Source: Capsicum annuum (lineage: Eukaryota; Streptophyta; Magnoliopsida; Solanales; Solanaceae). Taken from it: DNA of 64,000 nt. Below, one piece after another: positions 44,873-55,866 of the stretch. The stretch spans positions 91,099,102 to 91,163,101 of the forward strand of contig NC_061115.1 of NCBI RefSeq assembly GCF_002878395.1. Direction: 5' to 3'. The notes below the pieces were generated by a model that did no database searches, was not told where the DNA came from, and saw only the letters and a list, made by a program, of their open reading frames with translations. The position numbers and the translations under genes are program-made. Each line of letters opens with the position of its first letter. The first letter of the stretch is position 1.

Positions 44873-47330
44873 TATAATGACCCTGCAGGTAATTTTTTAC
44901 ATTTTTATATATTTTTTCAATTTAGAGCTTTTCTATAGCTTCCCTAAGTTATTTGTGACTTATTGGAGTTGATTGTTTAGTTATCAAGTAGTTTATTTAG
45001 TTTTTATAGCCAGTTTTTTACTATAAATTCTTTGCATGTAGGAATTGTCTATATGGTAAAATATTTTGTCAGATGACCTCGTTTTCCAATTCTAACAGTT
45101 CCAAAATCTCTAGAACATCAATTTAAGGCTAGGTGAACCTTTGGTTTGGGTCTTATGTCTTTTGGACTCATTTTAGGCTATTGGACGAAACTTAAGAAAA
45201 CTGGCACTTGGGCGTAGGACCCACATTACATTAAATGACCTTGGGTGGAAATTTTAAGTATATTGAGTTTGGAATGTCAAATTTATAGGGTAACATTGTT
45301 CACTTGCATATATGGGATGCCAAACAAATCCTGAGGGCTCGGTGGAGACTTGGAAAAATTCCAAGTCTTCAGCTGGTGCATTTGCTAAAGTATCCTTTTA
45401 GACCCTTTAACGAAGGCTATTTATTGGATATATAGGTGCTTTAGTGGCCCTGGCTAGCTTAGTGAACAACTTTAGTGACCCATTGATTGCTAAAGCACAT
45501 GTTGCTATAGCATAAGCTTATTCTCTTTAGTGGCATGCGTGACAATGGAGGGTACCATTTTAGTGACCCTTGGGTTCTTAACGCTGAATGGTAGAGCGGC
45601 CCCATACCCTCTTTAGCGGTACATGGGGATATTGAATGCTCAATTTGTATAATTTTCTTCTATTTTCACACAAGTTCAAGTTTGAGAAACACTAGAATGT
45701 GTGAAAACTTGGGAGAAACATTAATATGTTATTTTGGGGTATCCGTGAGCTTTTGTTAAAATCTCTACTAATTATCAAAATCCCTAGTTTATTTGTGTGA
45801 TAATTTTATCACCATATGAGCTTGAAATTTACATAATATTTAGGGTAAAAGTTCCTTAAGCATAGCAGGATATGTTGGTGGTTCCAAAAGTGAGATTCTA
45901 CTAGACGGGCAAATGGAATTTTAACGTTACTTTGGACCCAAAGCACGAAAATGCAATATACGTACCATTGTGCTCCTATTGATGAGTAGATTATAATTTT
46001 TATAGCATGGCATCTTATAAAATCTTATCGAAAGGGAAATTCACCAATTTAGTGGAGTTCATCAGTCTTTGTTTGGTGTCCAGGTAGTCTATGTTTACCT
46101 TTCTAATAGATTGGCATAATTTGTGGTGTAATGTATTTTTCTAGATATGGGTTGGGAATTAGGTCTTGGAATTATCTTTTGCATAATTTGGATCTCTTAG
46201 TCAATTTAGGAACGTAAATTAGACATGGTTAACTTAGTTACTTATTCTTAGGGTAAAATTGATATCTTAGGACAAAAATGTGGCTTAGATAATATCTAGT
46301 AGTGAAATTAGATACATTAGCATAGTTTGGGTAGAATTTTCCTTATAATGGATTTTGAGGAATAGGAGTGGGCCCTTTGGCCTAACTGAGGCCAAAACTA
46401 TCTATATCTCCTTGTAGACTTATTTGTATCTTAATACCAGTCTCATTGAGGCATTGTTCATGACATGAGATCTTGTTCAAGTCCGATAAATTATGATGAA
46501 GATGACATGTATTTCGATTTGAGTCTGGCATTCAGAAGTTTTTCATGATATGTTTATGGTAGCTATTTTCTTTGACAGGTGGTCATTTAGTATATTTCAT
46601 GTTACTTCTTCTCTTCATTGCACCCTATGGGCTTATAGGGGCACGCATTGGGTTATTTAATTTTCTACACTTACTAGCTTATGTGTGATAGTTTTGTAGT
46701 GATAGTTATGCATTCTTTTATGTTTTTATCATTTTGGATTGTTTATTTAATTGCTTAATGTATTTTGAGCATCATTTTAGGTTTGTTCTTTTACTTGACT
46801 TAGCTTATTTATCTTACAGCATTATTATTCTTATATTATTACTAAGCTAGGTCGATCGATGATGCATATTGAGAACCCGCGTCTTGGTACACATACCCCA
46901 CTTTTGTACCTTTTTGTGGGAGATCTGGGTTGTGGTTTTCACCGCTGATGCTATAATCGTGCTAACTAAAGTTTGGAGATAGGGTGAGCTCTCAAAGTTG
47001 GAGGTAACCTTTTCTTCTTTTTCTATCTTTGTTAGTCTTTCATTTTTTAAGACTGATATATATATGATTATTATAGTAATCATATTGCTTTTATTAGTGG
47101 CTCTTCTATACAAGTTTGTGGGATGTTTTCTTTATCTTATATATTTATCTTCTGTAGCATTATTATTATTATTCCCTGTTCTATTGCTTGTAAGCTTTTA
47201 CTTGCATATTTCTAGCATTTATAATATTTTCCACCAAATTAGCCTATTTCTTCTCGATCCAAGATATGGATTGGCTTACCTACAGGTTGGATAAAGCATA
47301 TACCATCAGGAATCATAAATTAGGTCTTGA
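44873..47330 (+). repeat. LTR of the D family (element G)
   Basis: Starts TATAATGACCCTGCAGG (TGTAATGACCC with one change) and follows the D LTRs, e.g. GAGCTTTTCTATAGCTTCCC, GGTACACATACCCCACTTTT and TTGTACCTTTTTGTGGGAGA. It ends near GGTCTTGAAAA at about 47330, where the D LTRs end GGGTCATGACA. About 2.46 kb. The 98-codon frame at 46998-47294 is LTR sequence, not a gene. Confidence 0.78.
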
Positions 47331-47766
47331 AAAATTTGTATTTGATCACTATGTTCCCCAGTATTGTTGGTAGAAGAGCAAGTGTCTAGTAGAGTCTTGC
47401 GGATCAAAATAGTGACATATTTTTCTTATCATTGGGAGGCTATAGGACATTCTTAGGAGATATTCACTTCTTTCACTCATTTTATGGTAAGAGTCTGAGT
47501 TGGTTTCTTAAGCTTCCTTTGATTTAACTTTTCTATAGATTTCTAGGGCATGTGTTTCCACTATATGAGATGAGGTCGTCAAGTCTTTGACTAGGTATCT
47601 TATCATAGTTCATGTATGACCTTGAGGTTTGGTATATCCTACAGATGCAACTCCGTCTAGGAACCTGGATAGGAGGCCTTTACTAGACTCTGTTCCTGAT
47701 CTCGAGCTAGATGTTCCTTCACCCCAGCTAGTGGTTGACTTGGGACTAGCCCAGGATCAACTGGTT
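47331..47766 (+). other. Leader and N-terminal gag remnant of G
   Basis: The tRNA-Met site is decayed (TTTGTATTTGATCA). GAGCAAGTGTCTAGTAGAGTC follows, as in D. Near 47690-47766 the reading VPDLELDVPSPQLVVDLGLA corresponds to the Pro-rich start of Gag. It stops at about 47766 against the minus-strand element H, so the rest of G is lost. Confidence 0.65.
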
Positions 47767-48797
47767 GGAACATTAAGAGGCCACTAGTTGTACATTGGAT
47801 GTTGAGCTACTTGGCTTTCAAGTGTGGGGCTCCAATTTGCTCCTTTGGAATAACTAACTAAAAAATATAGGGGTGCAGCACATTCTCCCCACGATCCATT
47901 ATTTACTTGGCTAGATGACTTTCATCGCGTCCTCTAAGAATAACGTTGAAAAATTGTTTGAATGATGTCTATCCCTTAGTTTCGGGGTTGCATCCTTGTT
48001 AGCATCTTTATCCTGAAATGGAAAAGAGTCGTCATAAGTGATTGGCTTGGCTTCTTCGTTTGACTCTAGCACCATTTCATTGACTTCAAAATCTTCAATA
48101 ACATCTGGTTTAATTGGTTTTGTAATCACCGAGGACTCTTCACTACCAAGCTCATCATTGACCACATAGCTTGGTTTCTCTTCTTGATTCACCTACTCTT
48201 GGGAAGTGGGCAAGGTGATAGTATTTGCAAGACTTTTTTCCATGCCCATTTCCTCTATCTTGCCGATTTCCTTTCCAAATGCCTCATTGGATTAATGTAT
48301 GCTGGGCACATTCTCCCCTATTGTGTTACCCGGTCAAAAAGAGTTTAAAGCCTTTCTTCAAAATTATTGGATCTGGCATGTTGTTCTTCCCTTATCGCAT
48401 CATTATACTTATCAAACTCATAAGCGGAACAAACATCTGGGTCGGCATAATAAGGGGATGGGTCATTTGGACAATCATTCAAATGTCCATCACGACCAAC
48501 ACATAGAGAACAATCATACTCTAATAAGGTTGAGATGAAGCCATCTCTCTCCGGGAAGCATATTTACAATCTCTCCGAAAGTGAGGTCCATCACAATATG
48601 GATATGGATCGTAAAGATAGGATGACAAACTACCAAAATCATATTTATCCTAAGAGTCCATGGAGTAAAGTAAACATAAAAAATCTACCTAATGTAGGAA
48701 ACGAAAGAAAATCACGAATAGTTTTTTACAAGTTTGAATTTAAGAAAATAATCTAAAATTCCAAATTAACTCAATACGTCAAATTCTTCAAATTGCT
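47767..48797 (-). pseudogene. Unknown ORF after the primer-binding site of H, left copy (truncated)
   Basis: A 93-codon open stretch at 48192-47911 reads NQEEKPSYVVNDELGSEESS and VITKPIKPDVIEDFEVNEMV, acidic and Ser-rich. The next frame gives PSK, stop, IMDRGENVLHPYI, LVIPKEQIGAPHLKAK and NIQCTTSGL. The same order exists in the right copy (54602-55597). Upstream pieces toward 48600 correspond to the Tyr/Trp-rich start. It ends at the junction with G. I do not recognise the protein; position suggests a Gag-like or ORF1-like product. Confidence 0.55.
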
Positions 48798-48818
48798 CCT
48801 AAAAAATGATGCCATTTT
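48798..48818 (-). other. Primer-binding site of H, left (decayed)
   Basis: Plus strand CCTAAAAAATGATGCCATTTT stands where relatives have TCCCCGGCAACGGCGCCA, the complement of a tRNA-Asp-type site. ATGATGCCATTTTTGATAAC keeps the shape of the LTR border. The site is weak on its own; the right copy supports it. Confidence 0.5.
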
Positions 48819-50349
48819 TGATAACTCTTAACTTACACATCAATTAAAGTCTTAGGCAGTCATCATCAATATATTTTCTGAACTTTGAGTCGCGGTCGAA
48901 TCCACTAGGAACAATGTGAGTGGCAATCGAATTAGCTTATAATAAAGGACACTTGCTAAATTCAAATCTAGAATACATGTATGTAAATAGAATATGGGGT
49001 TTGAAATGTGTCAGAACTAATATTTTTTTATTTAATTTTAAAATTACTAATTTGGGGATACGTATAATTATAGTATAATCTATTAAATTAGATATTAGGA
49101 CTATGCTTTTCTAGGGGCAAGTTATGTATAGAAAAATGATGATTCAGTGTAAATTCTAATCGTTGATGATGTGGTAGGCTAGGTTTACAGTCATTGAGGC
49201 TAGTTCTTCAACAAAACCTCAAAGATGTCACTCATTGATTTTTACAAGTACCTAATGATTGTGTCAATTAAATCCACCTAATATCTCAATTAGGTACCCT
49301 TATTTCCAGGATGGTGCCCAAGGGATAGTCAACCTTATAATCACTCTTATATCTAAGATAGTGAAAATTAGTAAACTAAACCCAATAATTATCTACTATT
49401 GCCATGGTTCCAACATCCCTCTTTCAATGATGATGAGGGTTCTTAAAGATCACCCAAACCCTAGTTTCACGGATGGTTTAGGTGTTCAAGAGCTAGGGGT
49501 TTTCACCCACAAACCTATTTTAGGTATTTAGGCATTTAACCCATATATTTAAATCAATTTACTAAAGCAATAGTAGAACCCAACACCAGCACATTAGCTT
49601 ATAAACAAATGAATAGTACCCCATACATAGATGAACCCTATTCTGACATATTCCTAAGAGTAATAACTCGCTGCCCATAAGAGTAACAAGCAAGATATAC
49701 CCAATAATCTCCATTGATTAATTTTATGATAGACAAAGTTAATTTTACTTCAAACTTTGAACTTCAACAAATCTTTAATCGGAGTTAATTAATCATTCAC
49801 TTGGAAAATACTGCAATGTATTCTTCACCCAAAACTAATAAAATAAGTGTCCTCAAAAGATGGAAACGAAGGAGTAGATAAAGTTTCAATAATTGGGAAT
49901 GGATTCAATAATGTCCAAAGAGATAGGGTTTGAGTCTCTTAAGGGGAAATTTGGGAAGAACTCTATTCATTTACAAATTTACCCTTTAGTGCTTTTTCCT
50001 CTAACCCACGATCATAGGAGCTTGTCCGTGTTCTCGGCCACAGCGCATGTGTGTCGAGTCATATAATTGCGGTATGTTGACCTTGTTGGCTGATTGCAAT
50101 CGCGGTCCTCATAGTGCTATTGCGGTAACTGAGGCTATGTTCTACTCCAGGTCTTCAAACTGCACTGCTTTCCTTCTATTGATCTTCTTCAACTAACATC
50201 CATATATTTTTACCTCATTACCTTTATGCCTGCAAAATGTTGATATTAATGCATTTAATCACAAATATTGTCTAAATTATTCATTCATATCATGGTAATG
50301 TGCTTGAATGATGAGTGAGAATGAGTGGTAAATTTACCATTTATTATCA
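48819..50349 (-). repeat. Middle LTR of H (left copy)
   Basis: 1531 bp from TGATAACTCTTAAC to TTTATTATCA (minus strand TGATAATAAATGG...GAGTTATCA). It aligns with 55867-57374, for instance GGGGCAAGTTATG, AGGCTAGTTCTTCAACAAAA and ACTGAGGCTATGTTCTACTC. Internal sequence adjoins both ends. Confidence 0.8.
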
Positions 50350-50364
50350 CTTCCAACTTAAAGC
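50350..50364 (-). other. Polypurine tract of H
   Basis: Minus strand CTTTAAGTTGGAAG right before the LTR start TGATAA, preceded by TTGCTTGAGGACAAGCAAGG, a hallmark word before the polypurine tract in plant Athila/Tat-type elements. Confidence 0.8.
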
Positions 50365-52239
50365 CTTGCTTGTCCTCAAGCAACAATATTTCTCACCATG
50401 AGACAATGCGTATTTTTGCCCGCATAATATGAACCAATGATCACAATGACATCAAGCTTAGTTATTACCATTAGTCTCTCTTCAAACATAGGAAAAGATA
50501 TCCTCCCAACACTCCTCAACATAAAACGCAATAGGCAATTATGAAAAATACTCTAAAGAGCAACAATGTAACAATCACTGATACTCTAGGAGTGACTCAC
50601 TTTTTTCTGACCTCAACCACACTATACTTGTTTTTTCCTTTTTTTTCTCGAAAGTTGATAAAATTATCCACCTTAAATTATTCACATTCCTCCTCATAAG
50701 AAGTATAATTTAACCCACCAAGCTACCAATTATGCAACACATAATATAAGTGCAATGCTCTCTCCCTCACAAGAAATGTGTATGCTAACAAGTGTCATAC
50801 CATGCACTTGCTCCTATTTTCAATCACCACTACAATGAATGTAAGTGGTTTGAGATCTCAAAGGACTTTTTGAGATTGTAATGTAGGTTTTGGGTAGGGT
50901 ATGATATCATTTTGAAACAATCATGGCATATACCTCCCTAGAATGTCTACGTTACACTTATTTAATCCAGCTTTCACTATGGGCCACTTCTTTTCTTTTA
51001 TAAATGTGCCAAATTTTATTTATTTGTTTCACGCATTTTCTTTCTTTTTTTTTTCTTGCAAATTTCATGCAATTTTTTCCTTTGCTGCGTACTTTCTTGT
51101 TCCATGTATTTTTTCAATTCTTTTGCACGTACGAACTCACTATCAACTTTATCGCCCAAAGATACTTCTTTCAATCTTCACCACCCCAACTTAGGATTTT
51201 ATCTTCAAGTTGCATTTTTAAGTTCAAGGAGTGTATAGTTCAAAACAGGGGTAAAAGTTAAAAGGCTCATGGCTTGTAATATGTTTGCCAAAGAAAGGTC
51301 TAACGGATTAAAGTGGGTGAATAGGGATAACAATATTCATGGGTGGGATTTTTTGGATAAGTGGGCTTCCAATGTCACCAAGATAGCCTAAAATCATCTC
51401 ACCAACCAAATAAAATAAAAATTTATCTTTGAGAGACTAATGGGGCAAGTTCTACAAGACACGAATATTCATGATTTTTAGACAAATAAACTCACCAGAC
51501 ATGGTATGTGGACTCGCTAAGGAGGTTCAATTGACTCTCATGTTGGAGACAAAAATTGAGTATCAATCTATATTTACAAGCCAAAAATTTTGGAGTAACA
51601 AAAAGAGAAAAAGTTTTGTTACAATGTTGCTTACGTCCATGCCCTTGATTTTAGGAATTTTTTGAATCGATGGGGGTGTTTGATTTGCATTTGCACCATG
51701 CACAATTTGATAACCATGGAAACAACCCATGACTTTGTCTCATATTTTGGCTTAATATGGGTAAACCAACCATATGGCTACTTAAACTTCGCTGATGGCC
51801 CACATGGAATCCCAAATCCATAATGCCATATGTACTAAGACTTCCTCTAGATTTTTTATCTCAATGCCACAGGTACTCAAACTTTCCTGACATCTATGGA
51901 TAAAAAACACAAGTACGACACTTTTACTTTAATAATGTTCACTTAATCTATCATAAGGAAAAGGGCATCTAATAACACCACAATCAAAATAAAAATAAAG
52001 TAAAACAAAAGATCTACAAGCAAAAAACAAAATAATTAAACCATTAAATATGGGCTCCATCAGAGTGTCCAAATGTACCAATCAAAAAAACAAATAAAAA
52101 TCATCCATAATTTAATCAAAGCAATATTAAAAACATCAAGAAATTTAGAAATCATCCAAAACAACATAAATCCAGGGCTAGTCACCGCCAACTAAAAATC
52201 CGACAGTGTCCCTACTATATGATCAATAAAAACACAGGC
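50365..52239 (-). other. 3' internal region of H, no readable gene
   Basis: Minus strand from the second ORF to the polypurine tract. It has a CT-rich stretch at about 50930-51190 on the plus strand that creates several overlapping plus frames (Phe/Ser-rich); these are compositional. A conserved pre-tract block (TCTCAAAAAGTCCTTTGAGA on the minus strand near 50850) is typical of Athila/Tat 3' regions. No protease, RT or integrase motif seen. Confidence 0.5.
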
Positions 52240-53560
52240 AAAAGATCGGAGTGATCCCTGAAACATCATAAGTAGCTTCTTTCTCCTACTCACTCTACAT
52301 CATATCCACTAGAATAAGCATCAGGCAACTCAGCAATTGCCTCATCATCACTCTTATTAATAGGAAAAGGTAGCTTGGCTCAAGGTTTTAGGACCTACAT
52401 AGGCCCTTGACCCCTTTCCATATTTTGTTGAAGAACTTGCCTCTCCTCTTATCCCTTTTCATCATCATATCATGAGAGGTATAAAGCTCCCTATGAGACT
52501 CAACTAGTGATGAATATTCTTTCTCAAGACTAGCAACTATGGATTCCTTCTTCATTATCTCCTCTTGATACTTTTCATAGTTTGAGCAAAAGACATAAGA
52601 ATGAAGCCTGGTGGAGGGCTCCTCCAGACGCTGAGGCTATCCTAAAATCATATCCTTGATGACCCTTATACCCACACCGATGTCTTCTAGAGGCCTAACA
52701 ACAGATGTTCTATATCATTTAGACTCTTCGTTTATAGATTTGCCCAAGTCAACCATTCACATTTTGATTTTTCTAGATATACCCTTACCCCTAATATTGA
52801 GTAAAGAGATATGAGGATTTTGTTTCACCCGGTATCTATAGGATACTTCTGTACTTTGTCCCTCTTGTATAATTCAATAATAAGGGAAAGAAAAGGAAGA
52901 AGTGTACCACCCTAAATCTTGAAATGCCTCAATTCTTCAAGCATAATCTGGACCATGTTCAGAGCAATATCAGACATGACATAATTAACCATTCAAGATC
53001 ACAAATCTGTGACATAAGTTATGTGTGTGCAAGGAAAACCTTGGTTGAAGATAATGTTCAACAAAATTCTGGCCTTCGTTGTGAAGTCGTTCATGAAGAT
53101 TCCTCTTTAGGTGGTAGCCCAGGAGACCTCCTTGTCAGGTCACAGTATGCTTTACATCCAAGTGCCCATTCTCACATCCCTTCTCCTGGAACTCAGCTAT
53201 GTTTGTATTTAGGGGCACATATACCTCGTTCACCTGCTCAACTAAACAATGTACTTCCTTTCACCGAATATTCATCACCAAGTTTAATAGGGAGACTTTC
53301 TGAAATTTACATAGAACTCTCTTACCTAGTTCTCATTGGCAAAACAGGATTTGGGGAAAGACATATCCACCCGATAGCAGCAAGCCTGTTGAAAAATTCT
53401 CAAAGTTTCTTTTGAACTTTGTCTATGCAGATGACTCTTTCTGGGAGGAGTTTCATCATTGTGAGGTCACTATAGTAGAGTCTATGACATTCTAAATCCA
53501 TGAAATTGATGTGGTCATAGTCTCCTATTTTTTTGGCTGAGTACTTGTAAGCAACATAAT
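52240..53560 (-). pseudogene. Plant-transposon-type ORF in H (PF20167-like), coiled-coil C-terminus
   Basis: The minus strand reads LCKFQKVSLLNLVMNIR, then ARILLNIIFNQGFPCTHITY, VMSDIALNMVQIMLEELRHF, KIWGGTLLPFLSLIIELYKR and DKVQKYP. The L-P-F-x-S-L-I-x-E-L block after a predicted helix pair matches, from memory, the domain annotated as putative plant transposon protein, common in plant gypsy ORFs of unknown role. The tail NYEKYQEEIMKKESIVASLE and KEYSSLVESHRELYTSHDMM looks like a coiled coil. Several stops and frameshifts. The 163-codon plus-strand frame at 52924-53415 is antisense to it. Confidence 0.6.
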
Positions 53561-54601
53561 ATAGACCAGCATTAGTGCTTTCACACCAAATCTATGCTAG
53601 ATTAATCAGATGAACTCATGTGGCAATGTTGAATTTTGTTTTGGGTTGAGAAATGAGCGTGCAAATTTTTTGATCTTAGAAGAAAATTAGCCTTACTTAT
53701 AGCAATTGTGGATCATTGACAACGATCATTGTTTCATGATCTTGGTCCTGATGATGGTGATTGCAAAATTGAGACCATGTTCATCAGTTATTGCAACATC
53801 ATCCAAAACACTAGGTTTTAACCCCAAAATAAGATCCAATCAACCAATAGATTATCATGCTCATGAAACTTAACCCTAAGTGCTCAATTATTCTCTTGAA
53901 AGATGAAGAATTTTATAATGGGTTCATTAGAGCATTCCATTAAACACATAGTGCACACCCTAATAAAATCTTATTTAGACCAAAATTTGGGTACTAGAGA
54001 CTTCCCTGGTGGTGTGTGCACCAACTACAATAGTTAACCTCAACAATAACCACAAACATCCACGTATTTAGCATTTAGAAACACTATTTCAGTTATACTC
54101 CTAAATGCAAGTTTCAAGCCTAAAACAAACATAAGAACAAGGTAGTAGAGACCACATACCAATTTAGAAGATAACAATGAGCTGCAATACAAACTTAGAC
54201 ACATAGAGAGTTAAATTGAAGTTAAATATTAAGAGAATTTGAAAAGGGGCATGGGGAATAAATGGTAGTCGGATGGTCTTTTAAACTCCATTCAATGTTA
54301 TCATGGTTAACTTTCTACAATCGCGTGTACTCGACTACATTTATCGCAGTTACACTCGTTGCGATCACATTAATTGAGACCTAGTTTTAGGTCATTTGCA
54401 CTCCCCTACTCAGTTTAAAACATAATAATTTCACACCTTCCCATTTTCAATTTTAATCAACACTTCTCATAGAAGCACAACTTCATGGATTATGCATAAA
54501 CAAAAATAAAATCTATTCTACGTGCATAAATTAAAGGATACGTGCCATTTTTATGGTGTGATAGGTTGTTTCCCATATTTGGTGGCTAGACACCATCAAA
54601 A
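53561..54601. other. Unresolved internal stretch of H
   Basis: About 1 kb between the two ORFs. It has a GC-richer patch (CAATCGCGTGTACTCGACTA and CGCAGTTACACTCGTTGCGA near 54320-54365) similar in words to the U3 of the H LTR (AATCGCGGTCCTC near 50100), so a piece of another LTR may lie here. No coding motif seen. Confidence 0.3.
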
Positions 54602-55597
54602 CTATGACTTATGTTTGCACTTAGTTAATTTGAATCTCCATCCCAACTTTTGATATCTATGACTTGAGCAAAAAAGCGACATAAGATTCAGATCTTCAAA
54701 GATGAAACATGATAGAAACCATGTCATGGTGATGCAGTTTCTATCCAGCCACTTTGAAGACTTAAATATTTTACCCAACGTCATATCAAGTTTCTTATTT
54801 ATCTCCTTGGGAAATGGTGGGAGAATTAAGAGTCCACTATTTGTACATTGGAAGTTGAGATCCTTGTTATTCAAGTGTGGGGCTCCCATGTGCTCCTTTG
54901 GAATAACGAACTCTAAAAAGTAGGGGTGTTTCTTTTTCTCTACATGATCCCTTATTTGCTTAGGCAGATAGACTTTCATCACATCATTTAAGCATAATGT
55001 TTAAAAATGGTTTGAATAAGGTTTATCCCTTAGTTATAGGGTTGCACCCTTGTTAGCATCTTTTCCCAGAAATGGACTCAAGTGGTCATAAGAGATTGGT
55101 TTGGCTTTTTTTTTAACTCTAGCACCATTTTGTTGACTTCAGCATCTTCAAAAACTTTTGGTTTTGTTGGTTAGGAACACTGAGGACTCTTCACTACCAA
55201 ACTCATCATTGAGCACATAGCTTGGTTTCTCTTCTTCATTTACCTCCTCTTGGGAAGTAGGCAAGGTAATGATATTTACAAGATTTGTTTCTTTACATAT
55301 TTCCTCTATCTTGGCGATCTCCCTTCCGAATGCCATATTGGATTGATGTATGTCAAGCATGTTCTCCCCTATTGTAGATACCTGATCCAAAATATTTTGA
55401 AGCCTTTCTTCAAAACTATTGGATCGGGCATGTTGTTCTTGCCTTAGCGCATCATTATACCTATCAAACTCATAAAAAGGACAAACATTTAGGATAACAT
55501 AATAAGGTGATGTAGAATTTGGAAAATCACTCCAATGCCCATTCCAACAACTATATAAAGAACAATAATAATCCCAATAGGATCGAGATGGAACCAT
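54602..55597 (-). pseudogene. Unknown ORF after the primer-binding site of H, right copy
   Basis: Two open stretches on the minus strand, 55597-55148 (149 codons) and 54982-54602 (126 codons), joined by a short frameshifted section, would make about 330 residues. The first part is Tyr/Trp/Cys-rich (SRSYWDYYCSLYSCWNGHWS), then a helix (DALRQEQHARSNSFEERLQN, ILDQVSTIGENMLDIHQSNM), then acidic (NEEEKPSYVLNDEFGSEESS). The second part reads VEKKKHPYFLEFVIPKEHMG, APHLNNKDLNFQCTNSGLLI and LPPFPKEINKKLDMTLGKIF. The left copy (47767-48797) shares all landmarks. No catalytic motif or zinc knuckle. Its place right after the primer-binding site suggests a Gag-like or ORF1 product; function unknown. Confidence 0.6.
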
Positions 55598-55847
55598 CTC
55601 TCTTAGGGGAGCATATCTACAATCTCTTCGAAAGTGGGGTAAATCATAATTTGCACATGGATTGTCCAGATAGGATTTTTAACTAGCAAAATCATATTTA
55701 TCCCAATATGCCATGGTGTAAAGTATAAAAAAATAATAATCTTCCTAACACAAGAAACAAAAGAAAATCACATACACTTATTTCCCAGTTTTAATTTAGG
55801 CAACTAATCTAAAATTCTAAACTAGCTCAGTATACCAAATTTCTCCC

Positions 55848-55866
55848 AGACAACGATGTTATTTTT
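55848..55866 (-). other. Primer-binding site of H, right
   Basis: Plus strand TCTCCCAGACAACGATGTTATT corresponds to TCCCCGGCAACGGCGCCATT, the tRNA-Asp-type site of Athila-like elements, with about six changes, mostly C-to-T or G-to-A type. It borders the LTR start. Confidence 0.65.

Noticed and set aside
46847..47294. Overlapping 88- and 98-codon frames on both strands, hydrophobic on the plus strand.
   Set aside because: They lie inside the D-family LTR of G. T-rich LTR sequence gives hydrophobic readings by composition.
48225..48756. Plus-strand frames of 73-93 codons.
   Set aside because: Antisense to the conserved minus-strand ORF after the primer-binding site of H; the right-hand copy keeps the minus reading, not the plus one.
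50943..51261. Three overlapping plus frames rich in Phe/Ser, membrane-like.
   Set aside because: A CT-rich tract yields such readings in all three frames; no start context or homology, and it lies in the 3' internal region of a minus-strand element.
52924..53415. 163-codon plus-strand open frame, the longest in the window, in a GC-richer patch; looked like a captured host gene exon.
   Set aside because: The opposite strand reads as a retroelement ORF of plant-transposon type through the same bases and continues beyond both ends of this frame. No domain is recognisable in the plus reading, and there is no splice or promoter context.
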